DNA of 64,000 nt from an uncultured Clostridia bacterium (GCA_947629785.1 CANRFB010000002.1:1-64000), one strand, 5' to 3'; positions 24,322-33,821 are shown, counted from the stretch's first letter. Numbers and translations: made by a program. The notes: generated by a model not told the origin, from the letters alone.

Positions 24322-25996
24322 TGTAAATCTTCTCCCTGCCGTTAAGCTGTTCGGCGGCGGTGTCAAGCGTCGTTCCTGTAATAAGTTCACCGCCGAGAAT
24401 ACGGGCAATTTCCGAAATTCTCTGCTCGCCGTCAATTTTTGAAACATTTGTGAAAGTGCTGCCGCTGCTGCGAGTTTTCTCAATAAGCAGATGATTGTCC
24501 GCCATTACCGCTATCTGGGAAAGGTGAGTAACGCAGATTATCTGACGAGCCTTGGAAATTTGTCTCAGCTTTACGCCGACTTTCTGCGCCGCTCTGCCGC
24601 TTATTCCCGTATCTATCTCGTCAAATATCATTGTGGGAATGTCCTCTTTTTCGGCGATAACGTTCTTAATTGCAAGCATTATTCTGGAAAGTTCACCGCC
24701 CGAAGCTATCTTTGCTATTGGTTTGGGCGGTTCTCCGGGATTTACGGAAATCATCATTTCCATAATGTCCATACCGTTTGAAGTGAGTTTTCCCTTATTA
24801 TGTTCAAAACATATTTTAACATCGGGCATATCGAGGAATTTCAGTTCCTCAGCGATGCATTCCGTAAGTTTTTCCGCGGAATTTTCCCGCAGCTCCGAAA
24901 GTTTCTCCGCCTTTTTGGTAACTTCTATCAGCAGTTCCTTTTTCCGCTCCGAAAGCCGCTCTATTTCCTTTGAACAGTCCTCCGCAGCTTCCGCCTCGGA
25001 AGTGTATTCCTCATATCTTGAAATAAGTTCGCCCAGCGTGCAGGAATAGCGTTTTTTCGCGCTGTTGAGTTTTTCGCGGCGGTCGGAAAGGTAGTCCATT
25101 CTCTCCTCGTCAATGTCTATCTTGTCATAAAGCCCCGAAAGTTCATCGCCTATGTCCTGAAGTTCCACCATTGCCGACTCCAGCCGTTCGGAAATAGCCG
25201 ACAGTTCGGGAAGAATTTCCGCATAGTCGGAAAGTTCGCTGTTTATCCCGCTTATCATTTCGGCGATGCCCTCGCTGTCCTCGTAACCCGACACCGCCAT
25301 TTTTGAACGCATTATAACGTCCGCAAGCGCTTTGCTGTTGCTTGCAATTACATACTCGCTCTCCACTTCGGAATCCTCGTTTTCGCTATCAAGTTCCAGA
25401 CTGCCGATGTCATCAATAAATCTGCGGATATATTCAAGCTTGTCCTGCCGTTCCTGTTCGGAAAGAGAAAGCTGTTTTATCTTCCGAGCGGTGCTTTGAA
25501 GTTCCCTGAAAGACGTCCTGTAATCTTCAAGAATGTCTCCTAATTCCGCGTAACCGTCAATAATTTCAATATGCTTTTCGGGGTACATAAGTATCCTGTT
25601 GTCATGCTGTCCGTGAATGTCAATAAGCGTTTCGCCTATTTCCTTGACGATGGAAACAGGTGCGGTTCGGGAATTTATCCGTGCGGTGCTTCCGCCGTCT
25701 GCGGAAATTTCACGGGTTATCATAAGTTCGTCATTTTCGCAGTCAATGCCGAACTCTTTCAGCTTGTCCGAAGTTTCCCCCGAAAGTCCGCGGAACATAG
25801 CCGTTACCACGGCTTTTTCACAGCCCGAACGCACTATATCCTTGTTCACGCGCTTTCCCAGAACGGCGTTAATCCCGTTTATGAGTATGGATTTTCCCGC
25901 GCCTGTTTCGCCCGTGAAAACGTTGAAATTCCCCGTAAAAGGTATCTCTGCTTTCTGTATGACAGCAAGATTTTCAATATACAATTCGCTAAGCAT
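24296..25996 (-). CDS. recN: DNA repair protein RecN
   Basis: This 566-residue SMC-like ATPase acts in double-strand break repair and has the usual length. Seen are Walker A TGETGAGKSILINGI (about 29-43), a coiled-coil middle (about 150-390), the signature IASGGELSRIMLAIKNV (about 432-448), Walker B TMIFDEIDTGISG (about 455-467) and a switch region ICVTHLSQIAVMAD. It follows argR, as in Bacillus. SD is GAAAGGA. In Bacillus spoIVB comes next; here a radical SAM gene overlaps instead. Confidence 0.96.
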   Translation of the reverse strand: MLSELYIENLAVIQKAEIPFTGNFNVFTGETGAGKSILINGINAVLGKRVNKDIVRSGCEKAVVTAMFRGLSGETSDKLKEFGIDCENDELMITREISADGGSTARINSRTAPVSIVKEIGETLIDIHGQHDNRILMYPEKHIEIIDGYAELGDILEDYRTSFRELQSTARKIKQLSLSEQERQDKLEYIRRFIDDIGSLELDSENEDSEVESEYVIASNSKALADVIMRSKMAVSGYEDSEGIAEMISGINSELSDYAEILPELSAISERLESAMVELQDIGDELSGLYDKIDIDEERMDYLSDRREKLNSAKKRYSCTLGELISRYEEYTSEAEAAEDCSKEIERLSERKKELLIEVTKKAEKLSELRENSAEKLTECIAEELKFLDMPDVKICFEHNKGKLTSNGMDIMEMMISVNPGEPPKPIAKIASGGELSRIMLAIKNVIAEKEDIPTMIFDEIDTGISGRAAQKVGVKLRQISKARQIICVTHLSQIAVMADNHLLIEKTRSSGSTFTNVSKIDGEQRISEIARILGGELITGTTLDTAAEQLNGREKIYNEILGRKL

Positions 25997-26025
25997 ACGC
26001 TATATGTCCTTTCAAAAAAGCTGTA

Positions 26026-26463
26026 TCAGTCCGACAGCACCAATTTCAGCATTTCGGTAAATTCCGCGGCGGCATTTTCGCTTTCGGTAAGCACGAAAAT
26101 TGTATCGTCCCCCGCAATAGTTCCCAGCACTTCCGAACGGTTCATCTTGTCAAGTGTGGCGCAGACAGCCTGCGCCATTCCCGTGCTGCATTTTATGGAA
26201 ATCATATTCATGGCATACGCCACGCTTATTACCGAATCCCTGAAAATAGGCAGCGGCGGGAATTCGGGCTTGTGCCGCCGCACGTAAATATTGCCGTTTT
26301 CCGAAGCCTGTTTCCGCAGGTCAAGTTCGTTCAAGTCTCTTGACAAAGTGGCTTGCGTAACTTCCATTCCCTCTTTTTCAAGATACTCTTTAAGCATTTC
26401 CTGAGTAGTGATAGGATATTTTTCTATAAGTTCAAGTATCTTATCCTGCCGTTTCTTTTTCAT
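26026..26463 (-). CDS. argR: Arginine repressor ArgR/AhrC
   Basis: This 145-residue regulator binds ARG boxes as a hexamer with L-arginine as co-repressor. The winged helix is at about 1-65 (KYPITTQEMLKEYLEKEGME and QATLSRDLNELDL), and the arginine-binding core includes MAQAVCATLDKM (about 100) and LGTIAGDDTIFV (about 115-126). I chose ATG 26463 because AAAGGA lies nine bases upstream; a GTG at 26481 overlaps the nadK stop and is possible. Its place between nadK and recN is the typical Firmicutes order. Confidence 0.95.
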   Translation of the reverse strand: MKKKRQDKILELIEKYPITTQEMLKEYLEKEGMEVTQATLSRDLNELDLRKQASENGNIYVRRHKPEFPPLPIFRDSVISVAYAMNMISIKCSTGMAQAVCATLDKMNRSEVLGTIAGDDTIFVLTESENAAAEFTEMLKLVLSD

Positions 26464-26477
26464 CAGAACATTTCCTT

Positions 26478-27332
26478 TCACTTAATGGGACTCATCAGCT
26501 TGTTGTTGACTGCTTCAAAGAACGAGAATCCCTTTATATCTATAAGCCTGAGCGTTTTAGGCGATTTTTCTATAATAAGTTTGTCGTCAATGTACATATC
26601 GCAGTTCGACCTGCCGTCTACCGAGAAATACACAGGCGCCTCCGCGGAAAAATGCCGCACTTCCAGAATTCTTGACGCCGTGAATACCATAGTCCGCGAA
26701 AACAGCGAATGCGGACAGATAGGCGTTACCTGAATACATTCGGTCTCGGGTTCGAGGATAGGACCTCCCGCTGAAAGCGCATACGCCGTTGAACCCGTGG
26801 GCGTTGCGATAACCATTCCGTCCGCCCGTATGGAACTTACCGTCCGCCCGCCCGTGGAAACTTCAAAATCCGTTATCCGCGAATAAGGACGGGCAACAAC
26901 TATATCGTTAAGCGCCGAGTGCCGTGAAATTTCCCTGCCGCCGCGGATAAGCGCCGCGTCTATCATCATGCGATTTTCAATGGTGAAATCTCCCGTTTTC
27001 AACTTGGAAAGATTCTCTAATTCGTCCGATTCCATTGAAGCCATAAATCCAAGCCGCCCCGTGTTTATCCCAAGCAGGGGAACATCATATTCCGAAGCGT
27101 ATTCAGAGGCTTTCAGAATAGTTCCGTCGCCGCCAATGGCAAGCATGGCGTCACAGCCGCCGATAATTTCCCGCTTGCTGCCGAATTTCACAAATCCCTT
27201 TGCGGAAATTTCCTCACGGCAGGAATCGGGAGCGTAGACTTCCATTCCCAGCTTGTAAAGAATATCACAGCATTTCAAAGCCGTTGCAAGAGCGTTCCTC
27301 TTGCTGAAATTTGGGTACAGAATTACTTTCAT
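26478..27332 (-). CDS. nadK: NAD kinase
   Basis: This 284-residue enzyme phosphorylates NAD to NADP. The phosphate-binding motif is MLAIGGDGTILKASEYA (about 64-80), followed by GINTGRLGFMAS (about 94) and the NAD-site segments ALNDIVVARP (about 140) and DGMVIATPTGSTAYALSAGG (about 172-191). It lies between tlyA and argR with short gaps, as in many Clostridia. Confidence 0.95.
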   Translation of the reverse strand: MKVILYPNFSKRNALATALKCCDILYKLGMEVYAPDSCREEISAKGFVKFGSKREIIGGCDAMLAIGGDGTILKASEYASEYDVPLLGINTGRLGFMASMESDELENLSKLKTGDFTIENRMMIDAALIRGGREISRHSALNDIVVARPYSRITDFEVSTGGRTVSSIRADGMVIATPTGSTAYALSAGGPILEPETECIQVTPICPHSLFSRTMVFTASRILEVRHFSAEAPVYFSVDGRSNCDMYIDDKLIIEKSPKTLRLIDIKGFSFFEAVNNKLMSPIK

Positions 27333-27343
27333 AAAGTTCTCCT

Positions 27344-28123
27344 TTATTTCATGGCGTTAAAAGCCGCCGAAACTATTTCCACGCAGTCGATAGCGGCTTG
27401 AACGCCGCCCTTTTTAAGATATGCTAAATATTCAATATTCCCGTCTCCGCCGCAAATGGGGGAGAACGTCATTTTCCCCGCGGGAAGTCCCGCCGAAAAC
27501 GCAGACTCCGTAATCTCTTCAAGAACGCGCTTGTGAACTTTCCTGTCCTTGACAATGCCGCCTTTCCCCACATCGGAACGCCCCGCCTCGAACTGAGGTT
27601 TTATAAGAGTGACTGCCTCGCCGTTCTCCGTGAGAAGTCCGCTTATTTTAGGAAGAATTTTCTTCAGCGACACAAAGGAAACGTCCGCCGAAATGAAACT
27701 AACTTCTTCGGGAAAGCGGTCTATTTCCAGAATGTTCGTACCCTCCATGTTTTTCACCCGCGGGTCGCTTTTCAGGGAATCATCAAGCTGTCCGTGTCCC
27801 ACGTCCACCGCGTAAACGAGCGCCGCCCCACATTTCAGCATACAGTCGGTAAATCCGCCCGTTGACGCGCCTATATCCGCGCAGATGCGGTCTTTCAGTT
27901 CTATCCCGAACTCCTTTACCGCCTTTTCAAGTTTCAATCCGCCCCTGCCGACGTAGGCAAGCTGTTCCCCGATAATTTTTATATCGTCCGTTTCCTCCGC
28001 GTCAAAGGATGGTTTTGAAACGTTTACGCCGTTTACTGTCACCTGCCCGCCGACTATCAGTTCCTTTGCCCTTTGTCGGCTTTTTGCAAGCCCCATTCCG
28101 GAAATCAGCAGGTCAAGTCTCAC
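27344..28123 (-). CDS. tlyA: TlyA family rRNA 2'-O-methyltransferase
   Basis: This 259-residue protein has an S4 RNA-binding domain (about 1-60: RLDLLISGMGLAKSRQRAKE, then GGQVTVNG) and an FtsJ-type methyltransferase domain with the SAM motif ADIGASTGGFTDCMLKCGA (about 80-98). TlyA proteins methylate ribosomal RNA; the haemolysin name is historical. I chose GTG 28123, with GGAGTGAAAGCT upstream; it overlaps the end of dxs by 11 bases. A longer frame to 28168 would lack a ribosome site. Confidence 0.92.
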   Translation of the reverse strand: MRLDLLISGMGLAKSRQRAKELIVGGQVTVNGVNVSKPSFDAEETDDIKIIGEQLAYVGRGGLKLEKAVKEFGIELKDRICADIGASTGGFTDCMLKCGAALVYAVDVGHGQLDDSLKSDPRVKNMEGTNILEIDRFPEEVSFISADVSFVSLKKILPKISGLLTENGEAVTLIKPQFEAGRSDVGKGGIVKDRKVHKRVLEEITESAFSAGLPAGKMTFSPICGGDGNIEYLAYLKKGGVQAAIDCVEIVSAAFNAMK

Positions 28124-29942
28124 AGCTTTCACTCCGTTCCGTGCCCAGCGTTCTGCACATTCCGTCAATGTCCAGACCGTATTCTTTCATGCACTCGCAG
28201 ACCGAAGCCTGACGGACGAAGCCCTCCACGGCTTTTATTGTGAAATTCCCGCGGAAGCCTTTTTGATAAAGCTTTTCAAGAAGCGCCTTTGCCGCCGCGC
28301 CCGAACCTTCCTCGAAGAAGTATATATCATCATATTTCATGCAGATGTCGGTAACTTCCTCGTCTATGGGGAAAATTTTCACCAGTTTGAGAACGTCCCA
28401 TTCACCCGCCGCACTGTAAAGGTTATGGATTATCCGTCCGTATGAAACCGCAAGACCCTTGCCGCCGTTTTCGGTAAGGAAATACGAATCCGTGTCCTCC
28501 GCACCGATAGTAATATCTTCCGTGCCTTTCGGATAGCGGATCGCCGCTATCCCGTCGGTGTGATAAAGCGCGCGTTCAAGGCAAATCTCCAGTTCTGAAT
28601 AGTCCGACGGCGAATATATAGTTGTATTCGGAACGGTCATAAGCATTGAAACATCAAGAAGCCCCTGATGTGTTTCCCCGTCCTCGCCAACAAAACCCGC
28701 GCGGTCTATTCCCAGAACGATATGAGTCCCGTCAATTGCCGCGTCATGGATAAGCTGGTCGTAGCTTCTCTGCAAAAAGCTGGAATACACCGCAAAAACA
28801 GGAAGTTTCCCCTGTTTTGCCAATCCCGCCGAAAACGTTACCGCGTGGGATTCGGCAATTCCCACATCAAAGAACCGTTCCCCGTGTTCCGCCGCGAAAT
28901 TCTGCAAGCCCGTTGCGTACTTCATAGCCGCCGTTACCGCGCAGATATTCTTATCGTTCTCCGCAAGCCGTGAAAGCTTCTGCCCGAAAACGTTTGAGAA
29001 AGACATATCCTTGAAGCTTTCCGCGTTGTAGCCCCCTGCCGAGATCGCATGAAACTCCCCGGGATTTTCCTCCGCCGGCGGGAAACCCTTTCCCTTGACC
29101 GTGTTTACGTGTACGAACACAGGACGGTGAAGCTTTTTCGCCGCCCGAAGCGCTTCTTCCAGCTCTGAAATATTATGCCCGTCTATAGGACCCAGATAAA
29201 CAAACCCCATATCCTCAAACATGGTGGAATGATAAAGCACCGATTTCAAAGCGGATTTGGAAGTCTTTATGAACTTTGTTATTGGCTCGCCCACAACGGG
29301 AACGTTTCCCAGAAATTTCTCCGTCTGCTTCTTGGCGTCCAGATATGCGGAATTCCGCCTGATAGACGTAAGATACCTTGCAAACGCGCCTACATTTTTG
29401 GAAATTGACATATCATTGTGATTCAGAATGATAATTATGTTATCGCCGCTTTTGCCCGCGTTGTTAAGCCCCTCGTAAGCAAGCCCGCCGGTGAACGCGC
29501 CGTCCCCTATAACGGCAACCGCATGATGCCTGTCGCCGTTCAGCCTCATTCCCTCGGCAATTCCGAAAGCCGCAGAAATTGCCGTACTGCTGTGCCCGCT
29601 TATAAAAGCGTCATGCTCCGATTCTTCGGGGCGGCAGAATCCCGAAATGCCGTCCTTTTTCCGCAGTGTAGAAAATTTATCCAGCCGTCCCGTAAGTATC
29701 TTGTGAGTGTAGGACTGATGCCCCACGTCCCAGACTATCTTGTCCGCAGGGGAATGAAATACCCTGTGAATCGCAAGTGTAAGCTCCACCGTTCCCAGAT
29801 TTGAGGAAAGATGCCCGCCGTTTTTCATGACCGTTCTTATGATTATTTTGCGAATTTCCCTGCAAAGCTGTTCACATTCGGGAATTGAAAGGGTCCTTAG
29901 TTCCTGCGGAAGTGAAATATTGCTTATCAAACGTTTGCTCAT
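28113..29942 (-). CDS. dxs: 1-deoxy-D-xylulose-5-phosphate synthase
   Basis: This 609-residue TPP enzyme condenses pyruvate with glyceraldehyde 3-phosphate in the first step of the MEP isoprenoid pathway. It has GHQSYTHKILTGR (about 74-86), the TPP motif GDGAFTGGLAYEGLNNAG (about 147-164), FVHVNTVKGKGFPPAE (about 275-290) and transketolase-type DRAGFVGEDGETHQGLLD (about 402-419). It is near ispA, so the two isoprenoid genes are in the same run. Slightly short but all domains are present. Confidence 0.97.
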   Translation of the reverse strand: MSKRLISNISLPQELRTLSIPECEQLCREIRKIIIRTVMKNGGHLSSNLGTVELTLAIHRVFHSPADKIVWDVGHQSYTHKILTGRLDKFSTLRKKDGISGFCRPEESEHDAFISGHSSTAISAAFGIAEGMRLNGDRHHAVAVIGDGAFTGGLAYEGLNNAGKSGDNIIIILNHNDMSISKNVGAFARYLTSIRRNSAYLDAKKQTEKFLGNVPVVGEPITKFIKTSKSALKSVLYHSTMFEDMGFVYLGPIDGHNISELEEALRAAKKLHRPVFVHVNTVKGKGFPPAEENPGEFHAISAGGYNAESFKDMSFSNVFGQKLSRLAENDKNICAVTAAMKYATGLQNFAAEHGERFFDVGIAESHAVTFSAGLAKQGKLPVFAVYSSFLQRSYDQLIHDAAIDGTHIVLGIDRAGFVGEDGETHQGLLDVSMLMTVPNTTIYSPSDYSELEICLERALYHTDGIAAIRYPKGTEDITIGAEDTDSYFLTENGGKGLAVSYGRIIHNLYSAAGEWDVLKLVKIFPIDEEVTDICMKYDDIYFFEEGSGAAAKALLEKLYQKGFRGNFTIKAVEGFVRQASVCECMKEYGLDIDGMCRTLGTERSESCET

Positions 29943-29971
29943 TTTATATAACAGTCCTTTTCAAAGATGTT

Positions 29972-30445
29972 TCAGTCAATGCTCATGGGAACGAGCATGG
30001 CAAGAAGTATGCCTAAAAGCGCGCCGCCCAGAACTTCAAAAGGCGTGTGTCCCAGATATTCTTTAAATTCTTTTCTCTTCTTGCTTTCGGTCTTGTTTTC
30101 GGCAGTTTCTATGCCTCTGTTCTCAAATATCCTGTTTATGTTGTTTATAGCCCGCGCATGAAGTCCCGCAGAACGCCTTACACCCATAGCGTCGTACATT
30201 ACCACCATTGCAATAATGAACATCAGCGCAAATTCCGGAGAATCCACCCCGCACTGCCTGCACATAGCCACCGCCGCGGAACATACCAGCGCGGAATGTG
30301 AACTCGGCATTCCGCCTGCCCCCAGAAGCCTTTCCGGGTCGAATTTCTTTGTCTGCGCAAAATGCAGTACGGTCTTTATTACCTGCGCCGCGCACCATGA
30401 CACTATTGCAGTGACAAGAACGTAATTATATCCTATATTATTCAT
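29972..30445 (-). CDS. Divergent PAP2 family membrane protein (DUF212)
   Basis: This 157-residue protein has four membrane segments and the family core GAGGMPSSHSALVCSAAVAM (about 42-61) with MYDAMGVRRSAGLHARAIN (about 88-106). The SSH and VRR residues correspond to a PAP2-like phosphatase site, so it may act on a lipid phosphate, for example an isoprenoid phosphate. It sits between ispA and dxs, which fits that idea but does not prove it. Confidence 0.88.
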   Translation of the reverse strand: MNNIGYNYVLVTAIVSWCAAQVIKTVLHFAQTKKFDPERLLGAGGMPSSHSALVCSAAVAMCRQCGVDSPEFALMFIIAMVVMYDAMGVRRSAGLHARAINNINRIFENRGIETAENKTESKKRKEFKEYLGHTPFEVLGGALLGILLAMLVPMSID

Positions 30446-30466
30446 TCGGTTTCATATCCTTATATT

Positions 30467-31357
30467 TTAGTAATTTCTGCTGAGAAGATGTCCGGAAAGC
30501 TGTTTCAGAAATCCGTTATCAGGGAATCTTTCCAGTTCGCCGCAGGCTTCCGCAGTAAGCTTTTCCGCATATCTGCGGGAATCTTCCAAGCCTTTCAGCG
30601 AAGCATAAGTACGCTTTCCGTTCTTTTCGTCGCTGCCTACGGGCTTTCCGAGAATTTTTTCGTCCGCGGTCATGTCCAGAATGTCGTCTTTTATCTGGAA
30701 CGCCAGACCGAGTTTTTCCGCGTAACGTTCCGCGGCTTCTATAAGCGGCTTGTCCGCGCCTGCGGAAATACAGCCCATCTTGCAGGCGGCTTTCAGCAGC
30801 GCGCCTGTTTTCATGGAATACATATCCAGAAGCAGCTTTTCGTCAAATTCTCCCGCATATGTAGTATCTATCACCTGTCCGCCTATCATTCCCATAACTC
30901 CCGTTGCCTTTGAAAGTTCGGAAATAAGCTTGACTCGTGTCTCCGCGGAAAGGTTCCCGTCCTCCGCAAGAATTTCATATGCGAAATTCAACAGCGCGTC
31001 TCCCGCAAGAAGCGCCTGCGCTTCCCCGAAAGCCTTGTGGCAGGAGGGTTTTCCCCGCCGCATATCGTCATTGTCCATACACGGCAGATCGTCGTGGATA
31101 AGGGAAAATGTATGTACCATTTCCAGAGCGCAGGCCGCAGGAAGCGCGTCCTCCGCATTTTCTCCGCAAATGCGGCAGAATTCGAGTACAAGCACCGGAC
31201 GTATGCGTTTCCCGCCCGCCGAAAGCGAGTACCACATAGCCTCGATAATATCCGCCTGCGCGCCTGCTTTTTCAAGAACTTTCTGCTTAATTTCTTCAAG
31301 GCGGGAATTTACCATGCCCGCAAGCCCGTCAAGCCTTTTCTTCGCAAATCCGTCCAT
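30467..31357 (-). CDS. ispA: Geranyl/farnesyl diphosphate synthase
   Basis: This 296-residue trans-prenyltransferase builds farnesyl diphosphate from IPP and DMAPP. The first Asp-rich motif is LIHDDLPCMDNDDMRRGK (about 82-99) and the second is LAFQIKDDILDMTADE (about 222-237); the basic GGKRIRPVLVLE motif is at about 45. I chose ATG 31357 with GGTGGG upstream, 13 bases after the xseB stop; the in-frame extension to 31402 would read back into xseB. Confidence 0.95.
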   Translation of the reverse strand: MDGFAKKRLDGLAGMVNSRLEEIKQKVLEKAGAQADIIEAMWYSLSAGGKRIRPVLVLEFCRICGENAEDALPAACALEMVHTFSLIHDDLPCMDNDDMRRGKPSCHKAFGEAQALLAGDALLNFAYEILAEDGNLSAETRVKLISELSKATGVMGMIGGQVIDTTYAGEFDEKLLLDMYSMKTGALLKAACKMGCISAGADKPLIEAAERYAEKLGLAFQIKDDILDMTADEKILGKPVGSDEKNGKRTYASLKGLEDSRRYAEKLTAEACGELERFPDNGFLKQLSGHLLSRNY

Positions 31358-31370
31358 ATTTCCCACCGTT

Positions 31371-31568
31371 TTACGCGTTGCCGTTTCCCGTATCGGGAAC
31401 ATTCTCCACCGTTACGACCTGTCTTGCTTCTTCAAGCCGTTTTTTGCAGTCTGCCGCAAGGGTTATGCCTCTTTTGTAGACTTCAATTGATTCCTCCAGA
31501 CTGGTGTCATTGTTATCCAGTATTTTTACGATATTGTTAAGTTCGTCCATAGATTCTTTAAAAGTCAT
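31371..31568 (-). CDS. xseB: Exodeoxyribonuclease VII small subunit
   Basis: This 65-residue protein is a helical hairpin typical of XseB: FKESMDELNNIVKILDNN and LEESIEVYKRGITLAADCKK followed by a short tail. It combines with XseA to degrade single-stranded DNA. Its ATG follows the xseA stop almost at once. Confidence 0.93.
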   Translation of the reverse strand: MTFKESMDELNNIVKILDNNDTSLEESIEVYKRGITLAADCKKRLEEARQVVTVENVPDTGNGNA

Positions 31569-31569
31569 T

Positions 31570-32883
31570 TTAATTTACTTCCTTTCCTATAATTTCCGCG
31601 GAAACCTTACCGTCCGCAAATTGTATTTCCGCTGTATCTCCCACCGAGAGCTTTTCAGCCGAATCCATTACCCTGCCGTCTTTATAGACAACGGAAAATC
31701 CTCTGCTAAGGGTTTTCATTGGGCTGAGATTTTCAATTGCAACCGTACATTTCATAAAAGCCGTTTCAAAATTATTCAGGCGCATTGAATATTTATCCTC
31801 AATGCTTTTTCTGTAAAGATCCAGTTTACCTAAAGATGCGTTCAGCTTTGCTTGATATTTATTTTTAATATTTCCCTCATGACTTTCAATCAGCCGTGAA
31901 AATGCTTCAAGCTTCACAGAATATTTTATACGCAGATCATTTTCAGCCGTTTTCAGCTGTTCGGAATTGATCTTCAGCATATTTTCGGGAGAAGCCGCCG
32001 TCAGCCGTGTGCAAAGCAGTTCTACGTCCTTATTGTAATTTCCCAGTATCGCGCTCATTCGCATATTAAGTTTGCTCATGACCGAATCAAGCCCGCGGAT
32101 AATATCCTCTTTATCGGGAACGGCAAGTTCAGCCGCATTTGACGGCGTGGACGCTCTTACATCAGCCGAAAAGTCGGACAGAACATCGTCCGTTTCATGT
32201 CCTACCGCTGAGATGATCGGCGTTTTGCAGTTATAAACGCATTTTACAACTTTTTCATCATTGAAAGCTATAAGGTCTTCAAAAGAACCGCCGCCCCGTC
32301 CGCAGATAAGCAGATCGAGATTTTTGCTGTCGGCATATCTTATTGCCCTGCAAATTGAAGCGGGAGCTTGCTCCCCCTGAACAAGAGAGGGAAAGACCGT
32401 TACTTTTGCTATTGGGAAACGTTCACCGAGTATTCTTTTCATATCCTCAACAGCCGCGCCGTTACCGGAGGTTATCAACCCAATGCTTTCGGGCATTGGG
32501 GGCAAAGGCTTTTTATGTTCTTTGGCAAATATGCCTTCTTCCGCAAGACGGGATTTGAGTTTTTCGCAAGCAATATGCAGTTCTCCCAGACCGTCAAGCT
32601 CCATGCGGTTTATTATAAGCTGATATTCGCCCCTTTCTTCATATACGGTAATATCTCCCACAGCGGAGACCTTTGAACCGTTTTCAGGGCAGAAATTCAG
32701 ATACTGATTTCTTCCCTTGAACATTATCGCGTTAAGGGTACAATTCTCATCTTTCAGCTTGAAATACATATGTCCCACAGCGTGTTTAAAAAAGTTGGAA
32801 ATTTCCCCCGAGACCTGTATATTTCTGAACCCGCCGTCCTCTAACCTGCTTTTTACGGCTTGGGTGACTTCCGTTACCGTCAT
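31570..32883 (-). CDS. xseA: Exodeoxyribonuclease VII large subunit
   Basis: This 437-residue nuclease subunit has an N-terminal OB-fold (about 18-90: VSGEISNFFKHAVGHMYFKL), the catalytic core with LLICGRGGGSFEDLIAFND (about 182-200) and ISAVGHETDDVLSDFSAD (about 215-232), then a long coiled coil (about 265-390) and a C-terminal LSPMKTLSRGFSVV motif. It starts 5 bases after the TsaD-like gene. Confidence 0.95.
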   Translation of the reverse strand: MTVTEVTQAVKSRLEDGGFRNIQVSGEISNFFKHAVGHMYFKLKDENCTLNAIMFKGRNQYLNFCPENGSKVSAVGDITVYEERGEYQLIINRMELDGLGELHIACEKLKSRLAEEGIFAKEHKKPLPPMPESIGLITSGNGAAVEDMKRILGERFPIAKVTVFPSLVQGEQAPASICRAIRYADSKNLDLLICGRGGGSFEDLIAFNDEKVVKCVYNCKTPIISAVGHETDDVLSDFSADVRASTPSNAAELAVPDKEDIIRGLDSVMSKLNMRMSAILGNYNKDVELLCTRLTAASPENMLKINSEQLKTAENDLRIKYSVKLEAFSRLIESHEGNIKNKYQAKLNASLGKLDLYRKSIEDKYSMRLNNFETAFMKCTVAIENLSPMKTLSRGFSVVYKDGRVMDSAEKLSVGDTAEIQFADGKVSAEIIGKEVN

Positions 32884-32888
32884 GTAAT

Positions 32889-33821
32889 TTATGCACTTCC
32901 TTTCAATGCCGCAAAAACTGCCGTTCCCGCAGCGTTGTCGCAGGAAAATTCAGGTTCCGCAAAATATGCGGAAAAATCCTTTTCCAGTTTGTTTCTTATG
33001 ATTCTGTCAGACATTACCCCGCCTGCAAACACAACGGGAAGCTGTCCGTATGTTTTCAGAGCATAAGCCGTCATCTCCTTTACCGTCATGTAAATGTATT
33101 CCAGACAATAAAGCGCCGTATCCTCGCGTGAAGCGCCCTTGTCCAGCATTGTCCTGCACTTGTTTTCCAGTCCCGAAAGACAGCAGTTCCCATCGCGGAT
33201 TACAGGCTTTACGGAAAATCTTTCCCCGCTTTCCGCCGCAAGGGCTTCAAGCTGTTTGCCGCACGGGAAATCCAGTCCCAGCATAAGCCCAACCCTGTCC
33301 ACGGCTTGTCCCGCTTTCAGGTCAAGGGAAGTGCCTGCTTCGGAAATTTTCAGGATATTTTCCTTATCGGGTTCGCAAAGCAGACAATCGGTAGTTCCGC
33401 CGCTGACATGGAACGCTATGAACCGCTTCTCCGCAAGTTCAAGCATTCCCGCCGAATAAAGCGCCGCAAGAATGTGTCCGACTTGGTGGGAAGTTTTGTA
33501 AACGGGGATCCCGCACACCGCCGAAACGGAATCCGCCAAGCCCTCTCCGCAAAGGAAACAGGGCATATACGAACCCTCAACGTTCCGCGGACGTACGGAA
33601 ACGCCTATCCCGTCGGGAATACCGTTCATTTCCGAAAACACCCGTTCCATCACTTCGGGAAGCTGTTTTGTGTGGTGGAAAACCGCATCGCTCTGCCGCA
33701 GACCCGCTTCGCCTTTCCTGACGGGCAGAAGCTTCCCCGCCGTGACAAGCCTGCCGCTTTCCGTATCGTACAAAGCCGCCGAGGTGGTGTAGTTGCTGGT
33801 ATCAATCCCCAGAAACTTCAT
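32889..33821 (-). CDS. TsaD/Kae1-like paralogue (M22 family)
   Basis: This 310-residue protein has the ASKHA fold of TsaD: MKFLGIDTSNYTTSAALYD at the N-terminus, a metal-type YKTSHQVGHILAALYSAG (about 110-127), GTTDCLLCEPD (about 145), a GQAVDRVGLMLGLDFPCG segment (about 173-190) and VVFAGGVMSDRIIRNKLE (about 275-292). True TsaD makes the t6A tRNA base and is longer (about 335-345 residues). Clostridia have this shorter second copy between nusB and xseA; its role is not known. It overlaps nusB by 20 bases. Confidence 0.8.
   Translation of the reverse strand: MKFLGIDTSNYTTSAALYDTESGRLVTAGKLLPVRKGEAGLRQSDAVFHHTKQLPEVMERVFSEMNGIPDGIGVSVRPRNVEGSYMPCFLCGEGLADSVSAVCGIPVYKTSHQVGHILAALYSAGMLELAEKRFIAFHVSGGTTDCLLCEPDKENILKISEAGTSLDLKAGQAVDRVGLMLGLDFPCGKQLEALAAESGERFSVKPVIRDGNCCLSGLENKCRTMLDKGASREDTALYCLEYIYMTVKEMTAYALKTYGQLPVVFAGGVMSDRIIRNKLEKDFSAYFAEPEFSCDNAAGTAVFAALKGSA

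Noticed and set aside
24322-24483. N-terminal extension of the radical SAM protein
   Set aside because: This is recN coding sequence read in another frame; the start at 24321 fits the family better.
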